DNA of 64,000 bases from Neobacillus muris (GTDB lineage: Bacteria; Bacillota; Bacilli; Bacillales; Cytobacillaceae): assembly GCF_943193175.1 (NCBI RefSeq), contig NZ_CALPDF010000001.1, forward strand, positions 245,586-309,585. The letters run 5' to 3'. Below, piece by piece: positions 57,329 to 64,000 of the stretch. The translations under genes and the position numbers were made by a program. Under the pieces are notes generated by a model, which was not told the origin of the DNA, made no database searches, and saw nothing but the letters and a program-made list of their open reading frames with translations. Within the stretch, counting starts at the first letter, position 1; each line of letters begins with the position of its first letter.

Positions 57329-57787
57329 TCATTCTTCTTTATAATAGATGTCTAACTGCTGTTTGATGGCCTCAGCCTGTTCTGCAGAGCGGCAAATAAT
57401 TAAGCAGGTATCATTCCCGCATAGGGTTCCAGCCTTGCCTTCCAGCTCCAATGAATCCAGCAGTGCACCGAGAGCATGTGCGTTTCCGGGAAGCGTTTTC
57501 AAAATAATGATAAATTGGATGATTTCCATACTGACAAGTGCATCACGCAGCTTATGCTGCAGCTTCTCAGAAACAAGATAATTCTGGTCAATTTTAAAGC
57601 TATATTTAAAGTTTCCATCTTTGGAGGGCACTTTGATTAGCTGTAATGTGTGAATGTCCCTTGAAATCGTTGCCTGCGTCACAGGTAAACCGTGGTCCAC
57701 TAGCAGCTTCTGCAGTTCGTCCTGTGTTTGAACATCTTGCTCCAAGATGATTTTAGTAATCAGCTTTAACCTCTTTTCTCTGTTCAT
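57329..57787 (-). CDS. argR: Arginine repressor/activator ArgR
   Basis: 152 residues. N-terminal winged helix (residues about 1-70, QATISRDIHTLQLIKVP) and C-terminal arginine-binding hexamer domain (GTLCGNDTCLIICR, near residue 122; the GxDxxxxI motif appears as GNDTCLII). Usual length 149-156. Chromosomal Bacilli commonly have a main AhrC plus extra copies beside arc operons; this appears to be the arc-linked one. Upstream of arcR and probably cotranscribed. Confidence 0.92.
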   Translation of the reverse strand: MNREKRLKLITKIILEQDVQTQDELQKLLVDHGLPVTQATISRDIHTLQLIKVPSKDGNFKYSFKIDQNYLVSEKLQHKLRDALVSMEIIQFIIILKTLPGNAHALGALLDSLELEGKAGTLCGNDTCLIICRSAEQAEAIKQQLDIYYKEE

Positions 57788-57998
57788 CTGCTGAAACTCG
57801 CTTTCATTGGTTGTCTATATCTATATCATATGGCCAATTCATTGTTATATAAATAGATAAAAGGTGAACATATTTCAACAGTTTGAGCGGCACACTTCGA
57901 GAGAAGTTTATAAAATTTTCCATATATATTTATCAAATCTATACTTTTTCAATTAAGAAGCAAACTTCGATTAGTATTTCAAACTGGAGTGGATGACC

Positions 57999-58691
57999 AT
58001 GAGTTTAGTAGAAGTGATTGTGTTAAACCAAGAAGATTCCCAAACAGCGGAGGCATATGGAGCCGATCGTCTGGAACTCGTTACGGCAATCGCAGAAGGC
58101 GGGCTGACCCCAAGCTATGGAACGATCAAGACTGTGGTAAAAAGCGTGTCGATTCCTGTGATGGTGATGCTTCGTCCCCATAGCTATTCGTTCGTGTATC
58201 GAAAAAAGGAATGGGAAGCAATGAGAGAGGACATGAAAAGGATTCAGGAACTCGGTGCGGCTGGAATCGTTTTTGGGGCATTGACCGAACAGCATACCGT
58301 TGACTTTGAGATGCTAGCCCTGATATTAGAGGAAGCAAACGGTCTATCCGTTACCTTCCATCGGGCCATTGACGAGACAGACCCATGGAAAACCTGCCAG
58401 TCTCTTTGCCGATCTCCTTTTAAAATCGATCGAATTCTGACCTCAGGCGGCAAGCAGTCAGTCCCAGATGGACTAGATACGATAAAGAGGATGATGAAAG
58501 AGACGCAGATAACAGAAAATCCCCCCATCATTATGCCAGGAGCAGGTCTGAATGCCGACAATATTGGCTGGATTCATCAACAGCTCCACGCGGCGGAATA
58601 CCATTTTGGCTCGGCGGTCCGAGGCAATGGGGACTTTAAAAACCCGATTCGTGGAGATGTGCTTCAACAAATCAAGAGGATCGTAAACTAA
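57999..58691 (+). CDS. cutC: CutC family protein
   Basis: 230 residues. A TIM barrel with the family marks RLELVTAIAEGGLTPSYGTIK, IPVMVMLRPH, VFGALTEQHTVD, VTFHRAIDETDPW and RILTSGGKQS. The second ATG at 57999 is preferred, 7-8 nt after GGAGTGG. CutC was named for copper homeostasis in E. coli, but its true reaction is uncertain. Divergent from argR. Confidence 0.9.
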   Translation: MSLVEVIVLNQEDSQTAEAYGADRLELVTAIAEGGLTPSYGTIKTVVKSVSIPVMVMLRPHSYSFVYRKKEWEAMREDMKRIQELGAAGIVFGALTEQHTVDFEMLALILEEANGLSVTFHRAIDETDPWKTCQSLCRSPFKIDRILTSGGKQSVPDGLDTIKRMMKETQITENPPIIMPGAGLNADNIGWIHQQLHAAEYHFGSAVRGNGDFKNPIRGDVLQQIKRIVN

Positions 58692-58703
58692 TAGAGTGCC
58701 GCC

Positions 58704-58740
58704 GGGACGGTTTTTGTGGCCGTGCTGCAAGAACCATCCC
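58704..58740. terminator. Hairpin between convergent cutC and methyltransferase genes
   Basis: GGGA-GGTT and AACC-TCCC parts form an imperfect stem around a GC-rich loop, followed by a T-containing stretch on the + strand. Imperfect. Confidence 0.4.
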
Positions 58741-58749
58741 TATGGTTTT

Positions 58750-59526
58750 CTATTTAACGGCTTTCCAAATCGTCCACCGATCTTGTTCCACAATATTTTC
58801 CTCTATCAAGATTTGTTTATCTATATATTCAACTAATTGGTTTAATTCCTGGTCATCTAGTTCATGTAAAATGCTTCTTCCTGTTCTCTCACTTAAGTCT
58901 TTTAGCAAATGATCTTTATGGGCAAACACTTGTCTTATCTCCCACAACTTCACCTCTTGGATTTCCCTAAACCCAGCGTTCTTAAGCGTTTCTATGACAT
59001 ATTGGCTGGAATGCCTGCGGCTGGTTTCTTTTTCAATTAATCGGGGAAATACTTCAAAAAAATACCCTCTTATATGACTGGCATCCCCTTTTACTAAACA
59101 ATCCTCTGGTGTCCGGTCCTGAACAATATAGTATCCGTCGTCCTTCAACACGCGGTAGCCCTCATCAAAACAGGTTTGCAAATCATCCAGATGATGGACC
59201 AGCGCCCGTTCAAGCAATAAATCATACCCTCCACTTTCTAATCCAGAATGATACGCATTGCCGTTTTTAAAAGAAATGTTTGGATAGTCTCGGCAATTTT
59301 TTATGGCGCCTTCAAGGATTGGTTCGGAAAAATCAACCCCCACCACTGATTGGACCCCTAAATCACATAGAGCCTTGGAGTATATCCCGCCGCCACAGCC
59401 TATATCGGCTGCGTGTTTAATAGTATCAATAGGCACAAGGCGTTTGATTGCGTTCACCCATGAATCATCGGCATTTCTCGTCGTATAAGATCGGCCAGTT
59501 TTTTCGTGATGAAAATTAATTCCCAT
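58750..59526 (-). CDS. Class I SAM-dependent methyltransferase
   Basis: 258 residues. Motif I IKHAADIGCGGGIYSKAL (near residue 34), motif II VVGVDFSEPI, and DLLLERALVHHLDDLQTCF, YRVLKDDGYYIVQD. Same general type as UbiE/Coq5-like and small-molecule methyltransferases. The ATG at 59526 follows GAGGGATG; upstream in-frame codons have no ribosome site. Substrate unknown. Followed upstream by a 681-bp region without genes. Confidence 0.83.
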   Translation of the reverse strand: MGINFHHEKTGRSYTTRNADDSWVNAIKRLVPIDTIKHAADIGCGGGIYSKALCDLGVQSVVGVDFSEPILEGAIKNCRDYPNISFKNGNAYHSGLESGGYDLLLERALVHHLDDLQTCFDEGYRVLKDDGYYIVQDRTPEDCLVKGDASHIRGYFFEVFPRLIEKETSRRHSSQYVIETLKNAGFREIQEVKLWEIRQVFAHKDHLLKDLSERTGRSILHELDDQELNQLVEYIDKQILIEENIVEQDRWTIWKAVK

Positions 59527-59779
59527 TATGCATCCCTCATTTCCTTGCCATGGGGAACGGGTCTCATAGTTTGGCAAAAAAAATCTTCCCCATCGCTATC
59601 ACTTCCTTACAATCCCCATTTTAAACCAGCAGCTCTTTCAAGAAAATTGGAAAGAAATGATGACCAGATATAACTTTTTCTTATTGAACCAGGATAGGAC
59701 GTGCCATGAGGAAGGGTGGAGGCCTCCGAAAAACACTTCTAAATAAAAGGAAACATTATTAGTGGTATCAAACCGTCCT

Positions 59780-60002
59780 TATTTCGTTGAATCCTACGTA
59801 ACCATAAACTTGGAAAACGAGGATAGAGGGGCACGTAGATAGAGCTTACGTGACCGTTAACCTAGGAAAAGAGGCTTCAGGGGCACATAGAAGGGGCTTA
59901 CGTGACTGCAAACTGAGAAAAAGAGGTTTCAGGGGGCACGTAGATGGGGCTTACGTGACCCGTAAACCTAGAAAAAGAGGTTTCTGGGGCACGTAGAGAC
60001 CA
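59780..60002. repeat. Tandem repeat array, 52-53 bp unit, about four copies
   Basis: Units start at 59828, 59880, 59933 and 59986 (last one partial), with a more divergent copy before 59828. Each holds GGGGCACGTAGAT then GGGCTTACGTGAC, an inverted CACGTA and TTACGTG pair that would form a hairpin, then an A-rich part ending in AAAGAGGTTTC. No start or coding frame runs through it. The rest of the 59527-60207 gap holds no gene I can support. Confidence 0.75.
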
Positions 60003-60207
60003 AAGAGAAACATAATAAAACGATAATATGACAACACTGATGAATGCAGATCCTCTCTTGCCTTAAATCGAAGCGAAGCAATCAGCATGGCTGCCTATAC
60101 ATAATATTGAACTTGGGAGAATGATGCTATATCCCCCTAACCTTGTTTTTTCAGCCATTACAGAAGATCCTCATGGCATTTGACCACAAGAACCTTGCTC
60201 TTGACTT

Positions 60208-60816
60208 CTAACTGTTCTTTTCTGCAAATAAAACAAGTCTTTGTTTACTAGAGTAATTTGGATAGCAAGTAATCAAGGTGACAATGGAGCGATCTTTGAT
60301 TGGTTCGAGGACTTCGAGCTGGGCTGGGCTGATGATCTTCCTTTTAAAAATGGTGTACTCATAAGTCTCTGAAGGGGTCTGGATGGTGTATTGGTCACCT
60401 GGTTCCAATTCGTCCAATCGATCAAAAAATTGACCGGATGTATGGGAATTATGGCCGAGAATGACAAAATTGTTGTTTACAACCCCCAGTTTTCCACTTT
60501 CAGATAAGTGGCCCACCGCATTTTTTATATCTGCCAAGGTTGCACCTTCCACAATGGCAACCTTCAAATCAATCTTCGGAATTGTCAGCACTCCAATGAC
60601 TTGTTTTCCATCGACCTCTGGCAGTTCAAACACTGAGCCTCCCCCATCACCATCACTCCCCGGCTGCTTCTGCTCTGTTGCCAGTGCTTCCATTTGCTTG
60701 ATCATCTCCTCTTGTTTCGATGTGGTTTCGGAAGATTCTTTCCATACAAAAAAGAGAATCACAAAGCCAGCTAACATTAAGAGATATCCGATACGTTTTT
60801 TCATTTTGGCTTCCAT
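60208..60816 (-). CDS. srtD: Class D-like sortase
   Basis: 202 residues, with a membrane anchor at the N-terminus (IGYLLMLAGFVILFFVW) and a polar linker, then the sortase barrel. The catalytic His is in ILGHNSHTSGQFF (near residue 120), Cys in LITCYPNYS (near 183) and Arg in SKQRLVLF. The spacing is that of class D enzymes. It lies 49 bp downstream of the LPKTG surface protein gene, its likely substrate. Joins the protein to the cell wall. Starts at 60816 or 60804 are both possible. Confidence 0.85.
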   Translation of the reverse strand: MEAKMKKRIGYLLMLAGFVILFFVWKESSETTSKQEEMIKQMEALATEQKQPGSDGDGGGSVFELPEVDGKQVIGVLTIPKIDLKVAIVEGATLADIKNAVGHLSESGKLGVVNNNFVILGHNSHTSGQFFDRLDELEPGDQYTIQTPSETYEYTIFKRKIISPAQLEVLEPIKDRSIVTLITCYPNYSSKQRLVLFAEKNS

Positions 60817-60865
60817 TCTTTCTTTTTGAAAAAGGAGAGCTGAAATGCTCTCCTTCTTCTTGAAC

Positions 60866-63800
60866 TTATTCCGGTTTTTTATCCCGGTTGTAGAAACTCA
60901 TAAAACCACCTGTGAAAAGGAGCAGAGCGGCAAGGAGCTCCAATAGCTTTCGATCCAGCCAAGAGCCTGTCTTAGGAAGCACCTTCAATTCAGATTCACT
61001 CTTTTGCTGCTCTACTGTTGTTTGGACCGGGTTGTCCGTTTTTACTTCTTCTGCAACAGCCAATTTTTCCATTTTAATATCATAATTCAAAACGGTTTTA
61101 CCCACATGTATAATACCGTTATGGGAATAACTATCATCGGAAGGAGAATTAATATCCACCTTCACGAGACGGCTATCATAGGCGGCATAACCTTCCTTCT
61201 CCGCCACGATGTAATAGTCTCCATCAGGGAATACCATCCAGGCGTAAATGCCGAGACTTGTCGTGTATTGCGGCACCAGATTGTCCCCCGGAGGGAAACC
61301 TGGCAATGCCGGCAGCTCAACCGGAGTATTAGGAATATGCCCGTGAAGCCTATTCCAAGCAGTATCTGCCCAGTAGATGGTCACCTTTGCGCCTTCAAGC
61401 GCCTCTCCCGTCTTGGAATCGGTTATCATGCCATAAGGATCAATCAGGGCAGCCTGCACAGCCGAAACGCCATCATTCGGAATCGTGACCTGGAGCCGCT
61501 GGCCAACAAGCGTAAACGCCCCGATTTTCACCTCAAACGCGATATCATATGTTGCTCCCGGCTTCCCGCCTGTTATGGAAAAATTCCCTGCAGCATCCAC
61601 TTCCACCTTTACTTCCTCAGCACCGCTAGTGAGAATTTTCCCGCTAATCTGTACCTTATTCGGGTCCACAAACTGTTGAAAGCTTACGTAAGAACGTGTG
61701 ACTGGATCCCTGAAGATCAACTTTCCGCTCACGGTTTTTTCGGTTTTGACTTCCTGGCCGGTACCGGTTAATACGCCTACCTTCGCCTTCTGATGAATAT
61801 CCACAATCAAATCTGCACCATTAAAATTGATTTGCGCCTTGATCACGGGACTGTATTCCCAGTTTCCATAAGGAACGATAACACTGTAGCGTCCGTTGGC
61901 ATCCGTCAGGGCTGTGGCGTTAAAATCAATAACCCCGTCGCCATTGAAGTCTTCATGAACTTCAACAAGGGCACCGGCAATCGGCTTACCTGTTATACTG
62001 TCAATAACCTGGCTTTCAATCGAGGCCGGCATAAATGTAATCCCAATTTTCGCACTAGCAAACAGCCCCTTGTCCGGGTCATGGACTGTAGCAGTCACCG
62101 TCTTCAAAATAGTTTCAAGGGTTCCCGCAAGGTTTGGTGATGTTAAGGTAACCACCACTTCCCCTTTATCATTTGTCATGCCCTCAGTGCTTGAAAGTGT
62201 TCCGGCCTCTGCTGTTAGGGTCACACGTTCATTTTTTACCGGATTTCCGTCTTTGTCCAAAAGAGTAATAACCAGTGTCGTTTTTGACTTTCCATCCCCG
62301 ATAATTTGTACCGGCTTAGCAGCCATCCTTAGATCCACCGGTTGTACCTTAATGGTCAGGGTCTGGTCATCCACTGCCTGCAATTTCGTTTTGACATCAG
62401 TAATAGTCGCTGTTACCTCATAGTTCTGGGCCGCCAATTCAGAATCGACTTGGACCTGCCATACCCCATCTTTTGTTATCGTTTGAGCGGTATATACTTC
62501 CTTACCCGAAGCATCTTTCAGGACCACATCGACACGGCTTCCGTCATACGACTCGGAAACGCCCGTGATAAGCGGAGTGGCATCCACGGTCGTACGGTGT
62601 TCCCCGCCATCGATGGTAATTTTGACATCAATCACTTTAATGATGGTAACGCTAACGGCAGCCTCTATCGAACCGCCTTTACCATCATCAGCCATAATGG
62701 TAAAATGGTCAGTTCCCGCAAACCCTGTATCAGGCGTGTACTTCCAGCTTCCGTCTTCATAGACAACCACTTCCCCATGCTCAGGCTGCGATCCCTTTTG
62801 ATATGAAAGAGTATCATGATCAGGGTCCACTGCTTGTGCCTGGCCATTGACAGGCGTGTTTTCATTAGTTGTAACAGCTTCGTCGTTCATCGTAGGAACC
62901 TTGTTCACGACGGTTACATGAATGGTAACAGACTCAGTTCCGCCTTTTTTGTCATCGGCTACGATGGTGAACTGATCTTCACCGACATATCCATCATTTG
63001 GTGTATAAGTCCAGTGTCCTGTACCACTGTCAATGGTTACGGTTCCGTTTTCAGGACCTTGTCCAGGGCTAAAGGTCAGCGTATCCCCGTCCGGATCAGT
63101 GACCTTCACGTCTCCGCTGACTGGCGTACGCTGGAATGTATTCTCGCTTACCAGCGTTTCCTCTGCCACTGGCGCCTGGTCAAGGATATTCATGTTAACC
63201 GTGATGGTATCCTTGCCTCCATGGTTGTCGGTCACGATGACCGTGAAACTGTCTTCCCCTACAAATCCAGGGGTTGGTGTGTAGGTCCAGCCTCCGTCCT
63301 CCGACACTTCCACGGTTCCATGGGCTGGGCCGCTTTCACCCTCGGCAAACGTAACATGGTCTCCCGCCACATCAGAAGCGGTCAATTTTCCGCTTGCAGA
63401 CTTATTCTGAAGGGTATCATTGGTGGAGTCTTCACCCACTGGAGCCAGGTTATGGACCTTCACCGCTACGGTGATCGTGTCCGTTCCTCCATGGGCGTCG
63501 GTCACTACGATCGTGAAGCTGTCCTCGCCTACATATCCATTGCTCGGCATATACGTCCAGCTTCCGTCCTCCGACACTTCCACGGTTCCATGAGCCGGGC
63601 CGCTTTCTCCTTTGGCAAACGTAACATGGTCTCCCGCTACATCTGTGGCGGACACTTTTCCGCCTACAGGAACATTTTGGTCTGTTTCCTTGCTTTGGTC
63701 CTCACCTACTGGTGCCTGGTTTTTCACCTTCACCGTTACGGTAATTGTATCGGTTCCGCCATGGTTATCGGTTACCACGATCGTAAAGCTGTCTTCACCC

Positions 63801-64000
63801 ACATATCCTTCGTTCGGGGTGTACGTCCAACTTCCATCCTCCGACACTTCCACGGTTCCATGAGCCGGGCCGCTTTCTCCCTTGGCAAACGTAACGCTGT
63901 CTCCCGCCACATCCATTGCGGATACTTTTCCGCCTACAGGAACATTTTGGTCTGTTTCCTTGCTTTGGTCCTCACCTACTGGTGCCTGGTTTTTCACCTT
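60866..64000 (-). CDS. Large LPXTG surface protein with cadherin/Ig-like repeats (N-terminus beyond the window)
   Basis: The last 1045 residues of a larger protein; the gene continues past 64000. In order: five tandem 90-residue beta-sandwich repeats (NQAPVGED at the start, WTYTPN-GYVGEDSFTI in the middle; the first two almost identical), Ig-like domains, an invasin-like repeat (VTLTAEAGTLSSTEGMTNDKG), then carboxypeptidase-regulatory/SdrD-like domains (DSITGKPIAGALVEVHEDFNGDGVID). The C-terminus has LPKTG, a helix (LLELLAALLLFTGGF) and the tail YNRDKKPE, a cell-wall sorting signal. Sortase follows in the same direction. Probably an adhesin. Confidence 0.9.
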   Translation of the reverse strand, partial: KVKNQAPVGEDQSKETDQNVPVGGKVSAMDVAGDSVTFAKGESGPAHGTVEVSEDGSWTYTPNEGYVGEDSFTIVVTDNHGGTDTITVTVKVKNQAPVGEDQSKETDQNVPVGGKVSATDVAGDHVTFAKGESGPAHGTVEVSEDGSWTYMPSNGYVGEDSFTIVVTDAHGGTDTITVAVKVHNLAPVGEDSTNDTLQNKSASGKLTASDVAGDHVTFAEGESGPAHGTVEVSEDGGWTYTPTPGFVGEDSFTVIVTDNHGGKDTITVNMNILDQAPVAEETLVSENTFQRTPVSGDVKVTDPDGDTLTFSPGQGPENGTVTIDSGTGHWTYTPNDGYVGEDQFTIVADDKKGGTESVTIHVTVVNKVPTMNDEAVTTNENTPVNGQAQAVDPDHDTLSYQKGSQPEHGEVVVYEDGSWKYTPDTGFAGTDHFTIMADDGKGGSIEAAVSVTIIKVIDVKITIDGGEHRTTVDATPLITGVSESYDGSRVDVVLKDASGKEVYTAQTITKDGVWQVQVDSELAAQNYEVTATITDVKTKLQAVDDQTLTIKVQPVDLRMAAKPVQIIGDGKSKTTLVITLLDKDGNPVKNERVTLTAEAGTLSSTEGMTNDKGEVVVTLTSPNLAGTLETILKTVTATVHDPDKGLFASAKIGITFMPASIESQVIDSITGKPIAGALVEVHEDFNGDGVIDFNATALTDANGRYSVIVPYGNWEYSPVIKAQINFNGADLIVDIHQKAKVGVLTGTGQEVKTEKTVSGKLIFRDPVTRSYVSFQQFVDPNKVQISGKILTSGAEEVKVEVDAAGNFSITGGKPGATYDIAFEVKIGAFTLVGQRLQVTIPNDGVSAVQAALIDPYGMITDSKTGEALEGAKVTIYWADTAWNRLHGHIPNTPVELPALPGFPPGDNLVPQYTTSLGIYAWMVFPDGDYYIVAEKEGYAAYDSRLVKVDINSPSDDSYSHNGIIHVGKTVLNYDIKMEKLAVAEEVKTDNPVQTTVEQQKSESELKVLPKTGSWLDRKLLELLAALLLFTGGFMSFYNRDKKPE
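62650..64000. repeat. Tandem 270-bp coding repeats in the surface protein
   Basis: The 90-residue protein repeats are also repeated in DNA. The stretch beginning CGCCTACAGGAACATTTTGG occurs at 63661 and 63931, exactly 270 bp apart, and long blocks around each copy are identical. Repeats further left are more diverged. Copy number could vary by recombination; the array continues past the window. Confidence 0.85.

Noticed and set aside
61004..61771. 255-codon plus-strand frame inside the surface protein gene
   Set aside because: It is antisense to well-defined domains of the LPKTG protein; its composition is that of a shadow frame of repetitive beta-sheet coding sequence.

Overview
The window looks like part of a Bacillaceae chromosome (Firmicutes, probably Bacillus, Neobacillus or a close relative). 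The evidence is the strong AGGAGG-type ribosome binding sites, frequent TTG and GTG starts, candidate cre boxes, an MsmX-type ATPase, ArgR and ArcR regulators, an LPXTG surface protein with its sortase, and moderate GC. I recognised no rRNA, tRNA, CRISPR array or intact insertion sequence.

Layout. 1-3.2 kb: the end of an MFS transporter, a beta-hydroxyacid dehydrogenase, an enolase-superfamily enzyme and a HutC-type GntR regulator, probably for an acid sugar. 3.3-5.3 kb: small membrane proteins, including two tandem paralogs that are each internally duplicated. 5.5-15.7 kb: a catabolic island that I read as 3-sulfolactate degradation. It holds a TRAP transporter, an FCD-type GntR regulator, ComC-like and SlcC-like dehydrogenases of opposite stereospecificity, SuyA/SuyB-like sulfo-lyase subunits, and a divergent LysR/YeiH pair suited to sulfite sensing and export. 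Four promoters in this island share one arrangement: -35, 16-17 bp, -10, then a 23-bp palindrome over the start of transcription. This is the strongest regulatory signal in the window.

15.8-28 kb: a ROK sugar kinase; an ECF sigma factor, anti-sigma factor and lipoprotein operon; an orphan MsmX-type ATPase; and an island for mannosylglycerate and probably glucosylglycerate (PTS EIIABC, GH38 mannosidase, GH13_18 phosphorylase, RpiR regulator). 28-39.8 kb: several small polytopic membrane proteins of one general type (one broken at an A9 run), lactate permease plus L-lactate dehydrogenase, a LysE exporter facing a MocR regulator, and a glycosyltransferase coupled to a PlsY-like acyltransferase. 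40-49 kb: a drug-efflux MFS, methyltransferase, mannose-6-phosphate isomerase, GNAT, PIG-L deacetylase with a sugar symporter, and an M50 protease. A 39-bp palindromic repeat occurs at three places here.

49-58 kb: a complete arginine deiminase cluster (arcA, arcB, arcD, arcC), a second arcD, an unknown membrane protein, arcR and argR. Upstream of arcA lie adjacent candidate cre and Crp/Fnr boxes and a candidate ARG box. 58-64 kb: cutC, a methyltransferase, a 53-bp tandem repeat array, a class D-like sortase and a very large repeat-rich LPKTG surface protein that runs off the window end.

All functional names rest on reading motifs and gene context by eye; no database search was run.
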